This document shows positions 18,145-32,500 of a DNA stretch of 64,000 nt, one piece after another. The notes beneath the pieces are model-generated. The model had not been told where the DNA came from. It saw only the letters and a list, made by a program, of their open reading frames with translations, and did not search any database. The position numbers were made by a program, and so were the translations under genes. This DNA comes from Siphonodentalium dalli (lineage: Eukaryota > Mollusca > Scaphopoda > Gadilida > Siphonodentaliidae), in the NCBI GenBank assembly GCA_032622095.1, contig CP136063.1:14241814-14305813 (forward strand), written 5' to 3'. Position 1 is the stretch's first letter; every line of letters starts with the position of its first letter.

Positions 18145-18910
18145 AGTATAAAAAAAACCAATCGTATCATGAAACAGGGACATGACACATTGATTATTCT
18201 AAAAGTTTTTTACTCTGGTTAACAATTCTTCCTAAAATAGTTTCAAAGAGAACATTTATGGAAATGAATAATGACCGGAAAAAATTATAGAATTCTCTTT
18301 TGAAAGGGTCTTCGAAATGAGTTGATACGAAATAATATAAAAAGTCTGTAAAACAACTGTCATCAACAAGTACATGAATAAATATATTCAGTTTGTTCTT
18401 ATTACGTTAATAGCGAGTTTGCGATACCCGTCCGACGGGAAAGGGTACGGGTAAATCTGTGAACATCGTCACGGTCCCTTGGGTACATTCAATGCAGCAC
18501 ATAAAGCGATAGCGAATTGAAACGGGTAGATTTGTCCCGTTGACCGGTAGTCTTCACTACGATGTTCTCACTCAAAGGTTCATAAATTCCATGAAATTCC
18601 GTCATCTATGTGTTAACCTATTTATTGAAAGATTTCATGGGCAAATATTATTGATAAAGTTGTCATTTTAACCCATGATTTGTGTTCGAATTCTCGAGGC
18701 GGCTTCTAGCACTTAGATAAATACGGAAGGCCGATTTTTTTTCACTAACAACTTTGTTCACTGCATTAATGACAGGTTGTGATTAATATAGTGAGTAGAT
18801 GGTGCTATAGACGCAGTCTCGGCACATTGCATGGACATGGCTATAGATGGTCTGTGCGTTAGGAAGGGTGTCCACCTTTGAATTTCTAACTACACATCTC
18901 GAACCATGTC
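18145..18910. other. Non-coding spacer
   Basis: Nothing coding was recognised. A GC-richer patch near 18420-18560 (ACCCGTCCGACGGGAAAGGG) has a short dyad but no assignable role. Confidence 0.35.
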
Positions 18911-18914
18911 AAAT

Positions 18915-19280
18915 TCACAAGTTTTTGCGTAATTCCATTTGCACCCCCTCCCCTTGGCTGGCATCAAACTTTCCAATTGTTGGAAATTTTGACCTGACAC
19001 CCCCCCAAAGCTTGAACAATTTCCAACTGTTTTTGACAGCCATTTCAGTCCAAATTGTGTTACCAAAAATAGGGAAATATGCAAATGTTGGTCTAAAAAC
19101 TACAAATTATCCACTAATATATTGTTCGAAAATCAAACTACGAAAACAATTTCAACCTATTTTTGTGTGAAATTTCCAACAAATGTTGTGTTAGGTATAA
19201 CAAATTTCCAAATGTTGAACATTTGACCAAAGTTGGGGGGGGGGTTGAGACACCCCTGTCGTCACGTCCCTGTCTTAACC
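18915..19280. repeat. Dispersed repeat, best copy of the TTCCAAC/GTTGGAA family
   Basis: It starts near TTCCATTTGCACCCCCTCCC and ends near CCCCTGTCGTCACGTCCCTG. It shares ordered blocks with the palindrome spacer (11781-12193) and partial copies at 4880-5045 and 20385-20560. It is rich in short TTCCAAC and GTTGGAA inverted words and has no coding potential; its class is unknown. Confidence 0.6.
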
Positions 19281-20384
19281 CATTGTACAAGAACATAAAT
19301 ATATCGCGGAATTATCTATGCATTGTACATTTGAATACAATTACCGTTTAGTTACCTTATCGTATGTAGGTGGGGACTGATTTCTCATTTTAATATATAT
19401 TTACTATCTGAACGGACATGGCGCATTTGAACCACAATACTGGTGTATACTGTAGTGGGGATAATATAGGTCGCCAAAGACACGAAATACCTATACATAC
19501 TCTACAAAATCTAAGCATAAGCAGAGCGAGTTTCAGCTGTTTTCTGTGTTTCGCGAAGAAGTGAAGCAAAACGGTCTTTATTCAATCCGTATAATAAACA
19601 GACTACATTTTGACACCTTTTTTGTTACCAAGTTGAACATTTCAACCAACCTCCGGGTTTAGATCCCGACAACAATCCCAATTCTTGGGATAAATGTTCC
19701 CTTGCCCCGACGGGCCGACTCTTCGATCTGTTGAAAGATTCCAAACAAAGGTTTACTTAAAGCTACTCAAACCAATCAGACGGTCCCCATATCATAAAGT
19801 TACAACAAGAACATTTCTTCAAAATACGCTTTTGTTATCAGAATCGATTAATTACAACAAAATAATGATAACTGCTGTCAACTATCGTATAAAATTTTAG
19901 CCGCATTATCACTTGATTTTAGAGTTAAGCATCTTCATCCGCAATTTTGTCCGAGACCGTCGGTTTGATGACTCTTTTCTGGGCCACAAATAATTACACA
20001 ATTCAAGAAATAACAAACTTCAAAAATCGATATCTGATCACTCTGCGCTTTGATGGTGGGTTACTCGATTCGAATCAAATATTTTGTTTTTACCCCCGAA
20101 GCCAAAACAATAGTAACTTGGGAGCGTTAATTCGGATTATGCATCTTTAATATGACTTAATATTCCCCAACCCAAGGGACAAATACGGTATTATATCGAA
20201 CTGAAAGTACATGTAGGACAATATTAGACCCTTGGTCTGATACAATACATTTTACACCGAATATTGGTTGGACATTTTAACTATATATAACGTAATTGTA
20301 TATTTGAGCTATCATAATCTATTTTCTAAGTTTAAAAATTCCAACAGTATTATTGTCAACACTCGATCGGTCTATGACTTGTAG
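19281..20384. other. Non-coding spacer
   Basis: Frames of 60-70 codons at 19694-19900 and 19947-20150 show no domain. Nothing else was recognised. Confidence 0.35.
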
Positions 20385-20560
20385 AATCCAATTGTTGAAC
20401 ATGTTACCAATATGAGTGAAAGAAAAGCAACATCCTCTTCCAACTGCCACCTAGCTCGTTCTTGATGAAAGCAACTGATTATCATGGGGCTCATCTAATC
20501 TAAATACAAATTTCCAACAACCCATAACGCTAAGTATAACATCGGCCAATAACGCGAATA
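20385..20560. repeat. Partial copy of the TTCCAAC/GTTGGAA dispersed repeat
   Basis: Blocks CCAATTGTTGAACATGTTACC, CTCTTCCAACTGCC and AAATTTCCAACA followed by AAGTATAACA recur in the same order as at 18.9-19.2 kb. It is strongly diverged. Confidence 0.35.
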
Positions 20561-20659
20561 ACAATCTATAACATAATATATTTTTTGTTGCAGTTGACTC
20601 ACCATACATTAACAGTCGGTGTGATGAATTCTACCGATAAAACAGTTTGCTATTTCAAA

Positions 20660-20700
20660 ACGTGTACCGATACCCGTACGCGTACCCGTACCCGTACCGG
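20660..20700 (+). repeat. Short TACCCG-type hexamer repeat
   Basis: About six imperfect units (TACCGA, TACCCG, TACGCG, TACCCG, TACCCG, TACCGG) just before the larger low-complexity tract. Confidence 0.7.
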
Positions 20701-20754
20701 TTTGAAATCGCAAGCTCGCTATTAACAAGTGCAACACAAACCGTGGCATATGCC

Positions 20755-21250
20755 CCCATCCGCCCCATTAGCCTCAATAGCTTCATCAGCATCAACAAAT
20801 TCATCAGCCTCATCAGCCTCAACAGCTTCATCAGCCTGAAGAACATATTCAGCCTCAACAGCATCAACAGCCCCACCAGCCTAGTCAGCCTTAACAGCCC
20901 CATCAGCTCCATCAGCCTCAACAGCATAATCAGTCTCAACACCCTCAACAGCCTCAGTATCCACATCAGCCGCATTAGCATCAACACCAGCATCAGTCAC
21001 ATCAGCCTCAACATCATAATCAGCCTCAACACCATGAACACCCTCAGCAGCCCTATTAGCCAAATCAGGCATATTAGCAGTAACACCATCAACAGCCTCA
21101 CCAGCCCCATTAGCTTCATTTGCCTCGTCAGCCTCAACAGTCTCAACAGTCTTAGTGGCCCCATTAGCTTCATTTGCCTCATCAGCATCAACAGTCTCAT
21201 TAGCATCATTAGCCTCATCTGCCTCATCAGCTTTATAAGGCTCAACAGTA
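20755..21250. repeat. CATCAGCCTCAACAGC low-complexity tract
   Basis: A degenerate array of hexamer/trimer words (CATCAG, CCTCAACAG, CATTAGC). Frames are open on both strands (20647-21264 plus; 20655-20993, 20881-21270 and 20997-21254 minus) because the repeat lacks stops, and the translations are Ser/Ile/Asn-, Leu/Met/Arg- or Glu/Ala/Asp-rich periodic sequences with no domain. Being open in several frames at once argues against a gene. Confidence 0.75.
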
Positions 21251-21540
21251 TCACACTGAAATAAAAACAAATGAGAATGGCATCATGTTGCAGCAGAAAC
21301 TTATATAATGTAACTTACTGACGACTTCCGGTGTAGAAATTTAAATGACAATGATAGTACTGGTATGTCTAAATGAAATATGTCTGCACTTTTCCATTGT
21401 TTGTACACTGCGCTATCATTTACAAGAAATAAAGATTATCGTTTTTATTATATATTATTTGTGTCCAATAATGTTTCAAATGCCAAACTCAATGACTCAA
21501 CGAACATTGTTATATCAGTGACACGGAGTTTAAAACATAG
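21251..21540. other. Spacer between low-complexity tract and satellites
   Basis: No gene was recognised; the 43-bp satellite begins near the end. Confidence 0.35.
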
Positions 21541-23087
21541 ACTTCTTGATGAGTGTTATCATAGAGTGTATACTAATGAATGCATACATTGAGGAAGTAT
21601 TACACATAGTGTATACTAATGAATGCATACAGTGAAGTAGTAATAAATATAGTGTATAATAATGAATGCATACAGTGAAGTAGTAATACATATAGTGTAT
21701 AATAATGCATGCATAAATTGATGTAGTAATACATAGAGTGTATACTAATGCATGCATACAGTGATGTAGTAATACATATAGTGTATACTAATGCATGCAT
21801 ACAGTGGAGTAGTAATAAATATAGTGCATACTAATGCATGCATACATTGATGTAGTGATACATAGAGTGTATACTAATGAATGCATACAGTGAAGTATTA
21901 ATAAATATAGTGAATAATAATGAATGCATACAGTGAAGTAGTAATAAATATAGTATATAATAATGACTGCATACAATGAAGTAGTAATAAATATAGTGTA
22001 TACTAATGCATGCATACAGTGATGTAGTAATAAATATAGTGTATAATAATGAATGCATACAGTGAAGTAGCAATACATATAGTGTATAATAATGCATGCA
22101 TACATTGATGTAGTAATACATAGAGTGTATACTAATGCATACATACAGTGGTTTAGTAATACATAGAGTGTATACTAATGAATGGATACAGTGAAGTAGT
22201 AATAAATATGGTGTATAATAATGAATGCATACAGTGACGTAGTAATAAATATAGTGTATAATAATGCATGCATACATTGATGTAGTAATACATAGAGTGT
22301 ATACTAATGCATGCATATAGTGATGTAGTAATAAATAGAGTGTATACTAATGCATGCATACAGTGATGTAGTAATAAATATAGTGTATAATAATGAATGC
22401 ATACAGTGAAGTAGTAAAACATATAGTGTATAATAATGCATACATACATTGATGTAGTAATACATAGAGTGTATACTAATGCATGCAGTGATGTAGTAAT
22501 ACATAGAGTGTATACTAATGCATGCATACAGTGATGTAGTAATAAATATAGTGTATACTAATGCATGCATACAGTGATGTAGTAATACATATAGTGTATA
22601 CTAATGCATGCATACAGTGAGGAGATAATACATATAGTGTATACTAATGCATGCATACAGTGATGTAGTAATACATATAGTGTAATCTAAGTAATACATA
22701 GTGTGTATACTAATGCATGCATACAGTGAAGTAGTAATAAATATAGTGTAAACTAATGAATACATACAGTGAGGAAGCAGTAAATAGAGTGTAAACTAAT
22801 GAATACATACAGTGAGGAAGCAGTAAATAGAGTGTATACTAATACATGCATACAGTGATGTAGTAATATATAGAGTGTATACTAATGCATGCATACAGTG
22901 GAGTAGTAATAAATATAGTGCATACTAGTGTATGCATACAGTGATGTAGTAATAAATAGAGTGTATACTAATGCATGCATACAGTGATGTAGTAATGCAC
23001 AGCGTGTATACTATTGCATGCATACAATGATGTAGTAATACATATAGTGCGTACTAATGCATGCATACAGTGAAGTAGTGATAACTT
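21541..23087. repeat. 43-bp satellite, about 36 units
   Basis: The unit begins GCATACAGTGAAGTAGTAAT and continues AAATATAGTGTATAATAATGAAT, 43 bases. Variants alternate ATGAATGCATAC/ATGCATGCATAC and AATAAATATAGTG/AATACATAGAGTG. Since 43 is not a multiple of three, open minus-strand frames (Tyr/Ile/His/Thr-rich) cycle through all phases and are not genes. Near 22684-22860 units are irregular, with partial deletions. The right end passes into the 41-bp satellite. Confidence 0.9.
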
Positions 23088-23340
23088 TGTAAGCATCATA
23101 ACTAATGATGTATCACACGAGAGGACCTGTCTGGATGAATCATAACTAATTATGTCACACATGATAGGATGTGACTATATTAACCATAACTAATTATGTC
23201 TCACATGATATGATGTGACTATATGAACCATAACCATTTATTATGCCTCACATGAGAGGACGTGATATTCATCATCACTAATGATTTCTCACATTATGAT
23301 AGAACGTGACTTTATGATCAATAAATAATGATGTCTCACA
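23088..23340. repeat. Degenerate edge of the 41-bp satellite
   Basis: The first units are strongly diverged (AACTAATTATGTCACACATGATAGGATGTGACTATATTAACC and similar) and become regular by about 23.34 kb. Divergence at the array edge is expected from less frequent unequal exchange there. Confidence 0.75.
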
Positions 23341-26300
23341 TGAGAGGATGTGATATGAATCATAACTAATAATGTCTCACATGAGAGGACGTGATATGAA
23401 TCATAGCTAATGATGTCTAACATGAGAGGATGTGATATGAATCATAACAAATGGTGTCTCACATGCGAGGACGTGATATGAATCATAACTAATGATGTCT
23501 CACATGAGAGGACGTGATATGAATCATAACTAATGATGTCTCACATGAGAGGACGTGATATGAATCATAACAAATGGTGTCTCACATGCGAGGACGTGAT
23601 ATGAATCATAACAAATGGTGTCTCACATGCGAGGACGTGATATGAATCATAACTAATGATGTCTCACATGAGAGGATGTGACATGAATCATAACTAATGA
23701 TGTCTCACATGGGAGGATGTGATATGGATCATAACAAATGGTGTCTAACATGAGAGGACGTGATATGAATCATAACTAATGATGACTCACATGAGAGGAC
23801 GTGATATGAATCATAACAAATGGTGTCTCACATGAGAGGGTGTGACATGAATCATAACTAATGATGTCTCACATGAGAGGACGTGATATGAATCATAACA
23901 AATGATGTCTAACATGAGAGGACGTGATATGAATCATAACAAATGGTGTCTCACATGAGAGGACGTGATATGAATCATAACAAATGGTGTCTCATATGAG
24001 AGGACGTGATATGAATCCTAACTAATGATGTTAACATGAGAGGACGTGATATGAATCATAACAAATGGTGTCTCACATGCGAGGATGTGATATGAATCAT
24101 AACTAATGACGTCTCACATGAGAGGATGTGACATGAATCATAACTAATGATGTCTCACATGAGAGGATGTGATATGAATCATAACTAATGATGTTAACAT
24201 GAGAGGACGTGATATGAATCATAACTAATGATGTCTCACATGAGAGGATGTGATATGAATCATAACTAATGATGTCTCACATGCGAGGACGTGATATGAA
24301 TCATAACAAATGGTGTCTCACATGCGAGGACGTGATATGAATCATAACTAATGATGTTAACATGAGAGGACGTGATATGAATCATAACAAATGGTGTCTC
24401 ACATGAGAGGACGTGATATGAATCATAACAAATGGTGTCTCATATGAGAGGACGTGATATGAATCCTAACTAATGATGTTAACATGAGAGGACGTGATAT
24501 GAATCTTAACAAATGGTGTCTCACATGCGAGGATGTGATATGAATCATAACTAATGACGTCTCACATTAGAGGATGTGACATGAATCATAACTAATGATG
24601 TCTCACATGAGAGGATGTGATATGAATCATAACTAATGATGTTAACATGAGAGGACGTGATATGAATCATAACTAATGATGTCTAACATGAGAGGACGTG
24701 ATATGAATCATAACTAATGATGTCTCACATGAGAGGACGTGATATGAATCATAACTAATGATGTCTCACATGAGAGGACGTGATATGAATCATAACAAAT
24801 GGTGTCTCACATGCGAGGACGTGATATGAATCATAACAAATGGTGTCTCACATGAGAGGACGTGATATGAATCATAACAAATGGTGTTTAACATGAGAGG
24901 ATGTGATATGAATCATAACAAATGGTGTCTCACATGCGAGGACGTGATATGAATCATAACTAATGATGTCTCACATGAGAGGATGTGACATGAATCATAA
25001 CTAATGATGTCTCACATGAGAGGATGTGATATGGATCATAACAAATGGTGTCTCACATGAGAGGACGTGATGTGAATCATAACTAATGATGTCTAACATG
25101 CGAGGACGTGATATGAATCATAACAAATGGTGTCTCACATGAGAGGACGTGATATGAATCATAACTAATGATGTCTCACATGAGAGGACGTGATATGAAT
25201 CATAACTAATGATGTGTAACATGATAGGACGTGATATGAATCATAACTAATGATGTCTCACATGAGAGGATGTGATATGAATCATAACAAATAAGGTCTC
25301 ACATGCGAGGACGTGATATGAATCATAACAAATGGTGTCTCACATGAGATGACGTGATATGAATCATAACTAATGATGTCTAACATGAGAGGACGTGATA
25401 TGAAACATAACTAATGATGTCTAACATGAGAGGACGTGATATGAATCATAACAAATGATGTCTAACATGAGAGGACGTGATATGAATCATAACTAATGAT
25501 GTCTAACATGAGAGGACGTGATATGGATCATAACAAATGATGTCTAACATGAGAGGACGTGATATGGATCATAACTAATGATGTCTCACATGAGAGGACG
25601 TGATATGAATCATAACTAATGATGTCTCACATGAGAGGACGTGATATGAATCATAATTAATGATGTCTCACATGAGAGGACGTGATATGAATCATAACTA
25701 ATGATGTCTAACATTAGAGGAGGACGTGATATGGATCATAACTAATGATGTCTCACATTAGAGGACGTGATATGAATCATAACTAATGATGTCTAACATT
25801 AGAGGACGTGATATGGATCATAACTAATGATGTCTAACATGATTAGAGGAGGTGATATGAATCATAACTAATGATGCCTCACATGAGAGGACGTGATATG
25901 GATCATAACTAATGATGTCTCACATGAGAGGACGTGATATGGATCATAACTAAAAATGATGTCTCACATGAGAGGATGTGATATGAATCATAACTAATGA
26001 TGTCTCACATTAGAGGAGGTGATATGGATCATAACTAATGATGTCTCACATGAGGAGGACGTGATATGAATCATAACTAATGATGTCTCACATGAGGAGG
26101 ATGTGATATGAATCATAACTAATGATGTCTCACATGATGAGAGGAGGTGATATGAATCATAACTAATGATGTCTAACATGATTAGAGGAGGTGATGTGAA
26201 TCATAACTAATGATGTCTAACATGATTAGAGGAGGTGATATGAATCATAACTAATGATGTCTCACATGATTAGAGGATGTGATATGAATCATAACTAATG

Positions 26301-29300
26301 ATGTCTAGCATGATTAGAGGATGTGATATGAATCATAAATAATGATGTCTCACATGAGAGGACGTGATATGAATCATAACTAATGATGTCTAACATGATT
26401 AGAGGATGTGATATGAGTCATAACTAATGATGTCTAACATGATTAGAGGATGTGATATGAATCATAACTAATGATGTCTAACATGAGAGGATGTGATATG
26501 AATCATAACTAATGATGTCTAACATGATTAGAGGATTTGATATGAATCACTACTAATGATGTCTTACATGAGAGGACTTGATATGAATCATAACTAATGA
26601 TGTCTAACATGAGAGTATGTGATATGAATCATAAATAATGATGACTCACATTAGAGGATGTGATATGAATCGTAACTAATGATGTATAACATGAGGAGGA
26701 CGTGATATGAATCATAACTAATGATGTCTCACATGAGAGGACGTGATATGAATCATAACTAATGATGTCTAACATGAGGAGGACGTGATATGAATCATAA
26801 CTAATGATGTCTCACATGAGAGGACGTGATATGAATCATAACTAATGATGTCTCACATGAGGAGGACGTGATATGAATCATAACTAATGATGTCTCACAC
26901 GAGAGGACGTGATATGAATCATAACTAATGATGTCTCACATGAGAGGATGTGATATGAATCATAACTAATGATGTCTCACATTAGAGGATGTGATATGAA
27001 TCATAACTAATGATGTCTAACATGAGGAGGATGTGATATGAATCATAACTAATGATGTCTCACATGATTAGAGGATGTGATATGAATCATAACTAATGAT
27101 GTCTAACATGAGAGTATGTGATATGAATCATAACTAATGATGTCTAACATGAGAGGATGTGATATGAATCATAACTAATGATGTCTCACATGATTAGAGG
27201 ATGTGATATGAATCATAACTAATGATGTCTAACATGAGAGTATGTGATATGAATCATAACTAATGATGTCTAACATCAGAGTATGTGATATGAATCATAA
27301 CTAATGAAGTCTAACATGAGAGGATGTGATATGAATCATAACTAATGATGTCTAACATGAGAGGATGTGATATGAATCATAACTAATGATGACTCACATG
27401 ATTAGAGGATGTGATATGAATCATAACTAATGATGTCTAACATGAGAGGATGTGATATGAATCATAACTAATGATGTCTAACATGAGAGGATGTGATATG
27501 AATCATAACTAATGATGTCTCACATGATTAGAGGATGTGATATGAATCATATCTAAAGATGTCTAACATGAGGAGGATGTGATATGAATCATAACTAATG
27601 ATGTCTAACATGATAGGATGTGATATGAATCATAACTAATGATGTCTCACACGAGAGGACGTGATATGAATCATAACTAATGATGTCTAACACGAGAGGA
27701 CGTGATATGAATCATAACTGATGATGTCTCACACGAGGAGGACGTGATATGAATCATAACTAATGATGTCTCACATGAGGAGGACGTGATATGAATCATA
27801 ACTAATGATGTCTCACATGAGGAGGACGTGATATGAATCATAACTAATGATGTCTCACACGAGGAGGATGTGATATGAATCATAACTAATGATGTCTAAC
27901 ATGAGAGGACGTGATATGAATCATAACTAATGATGTATAACATGAGAGGACGTGATATGAATCATAACTAATGATGTATAACATGAGAGGAGGTGATATG
28001 AATCATAACTAATGATGTATAACATGAGGAGGACGTGATATGAATCATAACTAATGATGTCTAACATGAGAGGAGGTGATATGAATCATAACTAATGATG
28101 ACTCACATGATTAGAGGATGAGATTTGAATCATAAATAATGATGTATAACATGAGGAGGACGTGATATGAATCATAACTAATGATGTCTAACATGAGAGG
28201 AGGTGATATGAATCATAACTAATGATGTATAACATGAGAGGGTGTGATATGAATCATAACTAATGATGTCTAACATGGGGAGGACGTGATATGAATCATA
28301 ACTAATGATGTCTCACATGCGGAGGGCGTGATATGAATCATAACTAATGATGTCTCACACGAGAGGACGTGATATGAATCATAACTAATGATGTCTCACA
28401 TTAGAGGATGTGATATGAATCATAACTAATGATGTATAACATGCGAGGACGTGATATCAATCATAACTAATGATGTATAACACGAGAGGATGTGATATGA
28501 ATCATAACTAATGATGTCTCACATGAGAGGACGTGATATGAATCATAACTAATGATGACTCACATGAGAGGACGTGATATGAATCATAACTAATGATGAC
28601 TCACATGAGAGGACGTGATATGAATCATAACTAATGATGTCTAACATGAGAGGATGTGATATGAATCATAACTAATGATGTATAACATGAGGAGGACGTG
28701 ATATGAATCATAACTAATGATGTCTCACATGAGAGGATGTGATATGAATCATAACTAATGATGTCTAACATGAGAGGATGTGATATGAATCATAACTAAT
28801 GATGTATAACATGAGAAGGACGTGATATGAATCATAACTAATGATGACTCACATGAGAGGACGTGATATGAATCATAACTAATGATGTCTAACATGAGAG
28901 GATGTGATATGAATCATAACTAATGATGTATAACATGAGGAGGACGTGATACGAATCATAACCAATGATGTCTCACATGAGAGGACGTGATATGAATCAT
29001 AACTAATGATGTCTCACATGAGAGGACGTGATATGAATCATAACTAATGATGTATAACATTAGAGGACGCGATATGAATCATAACTAATGATGGCTCACA
29101 TGAGGAGGATGTGATATGAATCATAACTAATGATGTCTAACATGCGAGGATGTGATATGAATCATAACTAATGATGTATAACATTAGAGGACGTGATATG
29201 AATCATAACTAATAATGTATAACATGAGAGGACGTGATATGAATCATAACTAATGATGTATAACATGAGAGGAAGTGATATGAATCATAACTAATGATGT

Positions 29301-29549
29301 ATAACATGAGAGAACGTGATATGAATCATAACTAATGATGTATAACATGAGAGGATGTGATATGAATCATAACTAATGATGTCTCACATGAGAGGACGTG
29401 ATATGAATCATAACTAATGATGTCTCACATGAGAGGACGTGATATGAATCATAACTAATGATGTCTCACATGAGAGGACGTGATATGAATCATAACTAAT
29501 GATGTATAACATGAGAGGATGTGATATGAATCATAACTAATGATGTCTA

Positions 29550-32500
29550 ACATGAGAGGAGGTGATATGAATCATAACTAATGATGACTCACATGATTAG
29601 AGGATGAGATTTGAATCATAACTAATGATGTATAACATGAGGAGGACGTGATATGAATCATAACTAATGATGTCTAACATGAGAGGAGGTGATATGAATC
29701 ATAACTAATGATGTATAACATGAGAGGATGTGATATGAATCATAACTAATGATGTCTAACATGGGGAGGACGTGATATGAATCATAACTAATGATGTCTC
29801 ACATGCGGAGGACGTGATATGAATCATAACTAATGATGTCTCACACGAGAGGACGTGATATGAATCATAACTAATGATGTCTCACATTAGAGGATGTGAT
29901 ATGAATCATAACTAATGATGTATAACATGAGAGGACGTGATATGAATCATAACTAATGATGTATAACACGAGAGGATGTGATATGAATCATAACTAATGA
30001 TGTCTCACATGAGAGGACGTGATATGAATCATAACTAATGATGACTCCCATGAGAGGACGTGATATGAATCATAACTAATGATGACTCACATGAGAGGAC
30101 GTGATATGAATCAAAACTAATGATGTCTAACATGAGAGGATGTGATATGAATCATAACTAATGATGTATAACATGAGGAGGACGTGATATGAATCATAAC
30201 TAATGATGTCTCACATGAGAGGATGTGATATGAATCATAACTAATGATGTCTAACATGAGAGGATGTGATATGAATCATAACTAATGATGTATAACATGA
30301 GAAGAACGTGATATGAATCATAACTAATGATGACTCACGTGAGAGGACGTGATATGAATCATAACTAATGATGTCTAACATGAGAGGATGTGATATGAAT
30401 CATAACTAATGATGTATAACATGAGGAGGACGCGATACGAATCATAACTAATGATGTCTCACATGAGAGGACGTGATATGAATCATAAATAATGATGTCT
30501 CACATGAGAGGACGTGATATGAATCATAACTAATGATATCTCACATGAGAGGACGTGATATGAATCATAACTAATGATGTATAACATGAGAGGATGTGAT
30601 ATGAATCATAACTAATGATGTCTAACATGAGAGGACGTGATATGAATCATAACTAATGATGTCTAACATGAGGAGGACGTGATATGAATCATAACTAATG
30701 ATGTCTAACATGAGGAGGATGTGATATGAATCATAACTAATGATGTCTCACATGAGAGGATGAGATATGAATCATAACTAATGATGACTCACATGATTAG
30801 AGGATGTGATATGAATCATAAATAATGATGTATAACATGAGGAGGACGTGATATGAATCATAACTAATGATGTCTCACGTGAGAGGATGTGATATGAATC
30901 ATAACTAATGATATCTAACATGAGAGGATGTGATATGAATCATAACTAATGATGTATAACATGAGAAGGACGTGATATGAATCATAACTAATGATGACTC
31001 ACATGAGAGGACGTGATATGAATCATAACTAATGATGTCTAACATGAGAGGATGTGATATGAATCATAACTAATGATGTATAACATGAGGAGGACGTGAT
31101 ATGAATCATAACTAATGATGTCTCACATGAGAGGACGTGATATGAATCATAACTAATGATGTCTCACATGAGAGGACGTGATATGAATCATAACTAATGA
31201 TGTATAACATGAGGAGGACGTGATATGAATCATAACTAATGATGTCTCACATGAGAGGATGTGATATGAATCATAACTAATGATGTATAACATGAGGAGG
31301 ACATGATATGAATCACAACTAATGATGTATAACATGAGGAGGACGTGATATGAATCATAACTAATGATGTCTCACATGAGAGGACGTGATATGAAACATA
31401 ACTAATGATGTATAACATTAGAGGACGCGATATGAATCATAACTAATGATGGCTCACATGAGGAGGATGTGATATGAATCATAACTAATGATGTCTAACA
31501 TGCGAGGATGTGATATGAATCATAACTAATGATGTATAACATGAGAGGACGTGATATGAATCATAACTAATGATGTATAACATGAGAGGACGTGATATGA
31601 ATCATAACTAATGATGTATAACATGAGAGGACGTGATATGAATCATAACTAATGATGTATAACATGAGAGGACGTGATATGAATCATAACTAATGATGTA
31701 TAACATGAGAGGATGTGATATGAATCATAACTAATGATGTCTCACATGAGAGGACGTGATATGAATCATAACTAATGATGTCTCACATGAGAGGACGTGA
31801 TATGAATCATAACTAATGATGTCTCACATGAGAGGAAGTGATATGAATCATAACTAATGATGTATAACATGAGAGGATGTGATATGAATCATAACTAATG
31901 CTGTATAACATGAGAGGATGAGATATGAATCATAACTAATGATGTCTAACATGAGAGGACGTGATATGAATCATAACTAATGATGTATAACATGAGAGGA
32001 TGTGATATGAATCATAACTAATGATGTCTCACATGAGAGGACGTGATATGAATCATAACTAATGATGTCTCACATGAGAGGACGTGATATGAATCATAAC
32101 TAATGATGTCTCACATGAGAGGACGTGATATGAATCATAACTAATGATGTATAACATGAGAGGATGTGATATGAATCATAACTAATGATGTCTAACATGA
32201 GAGGAGGTGATATGAATCATAACTAATGATGACTCACATGATTAGAGGATGAGATTTGAATCATAACTAATGATGTATAACATGAGGAGGACGTGATATG
32301 AATCATAACTAATGATGTCTAACATGAGAGGAGGTGATATGAATCATAACTAATGATGTATAACATGAGAGGATGTGATATGAATCATAACTAATGATGT
32401 CTAACATGGGGAGGACGTGATATGAATCATAACTAATGATGTCTCACATGCGGAGGACGTGATATGAATCATAACTAATGATGTCTCACACGAGAGGACG

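Noticed and set aside
21530-22570. Several Tyr/Ile/His/Thr-rich minus-strand frames of 66-161 codons
   Set aside because: They are the 43-bp satellite translated; frames overlap one another in the same repeat.
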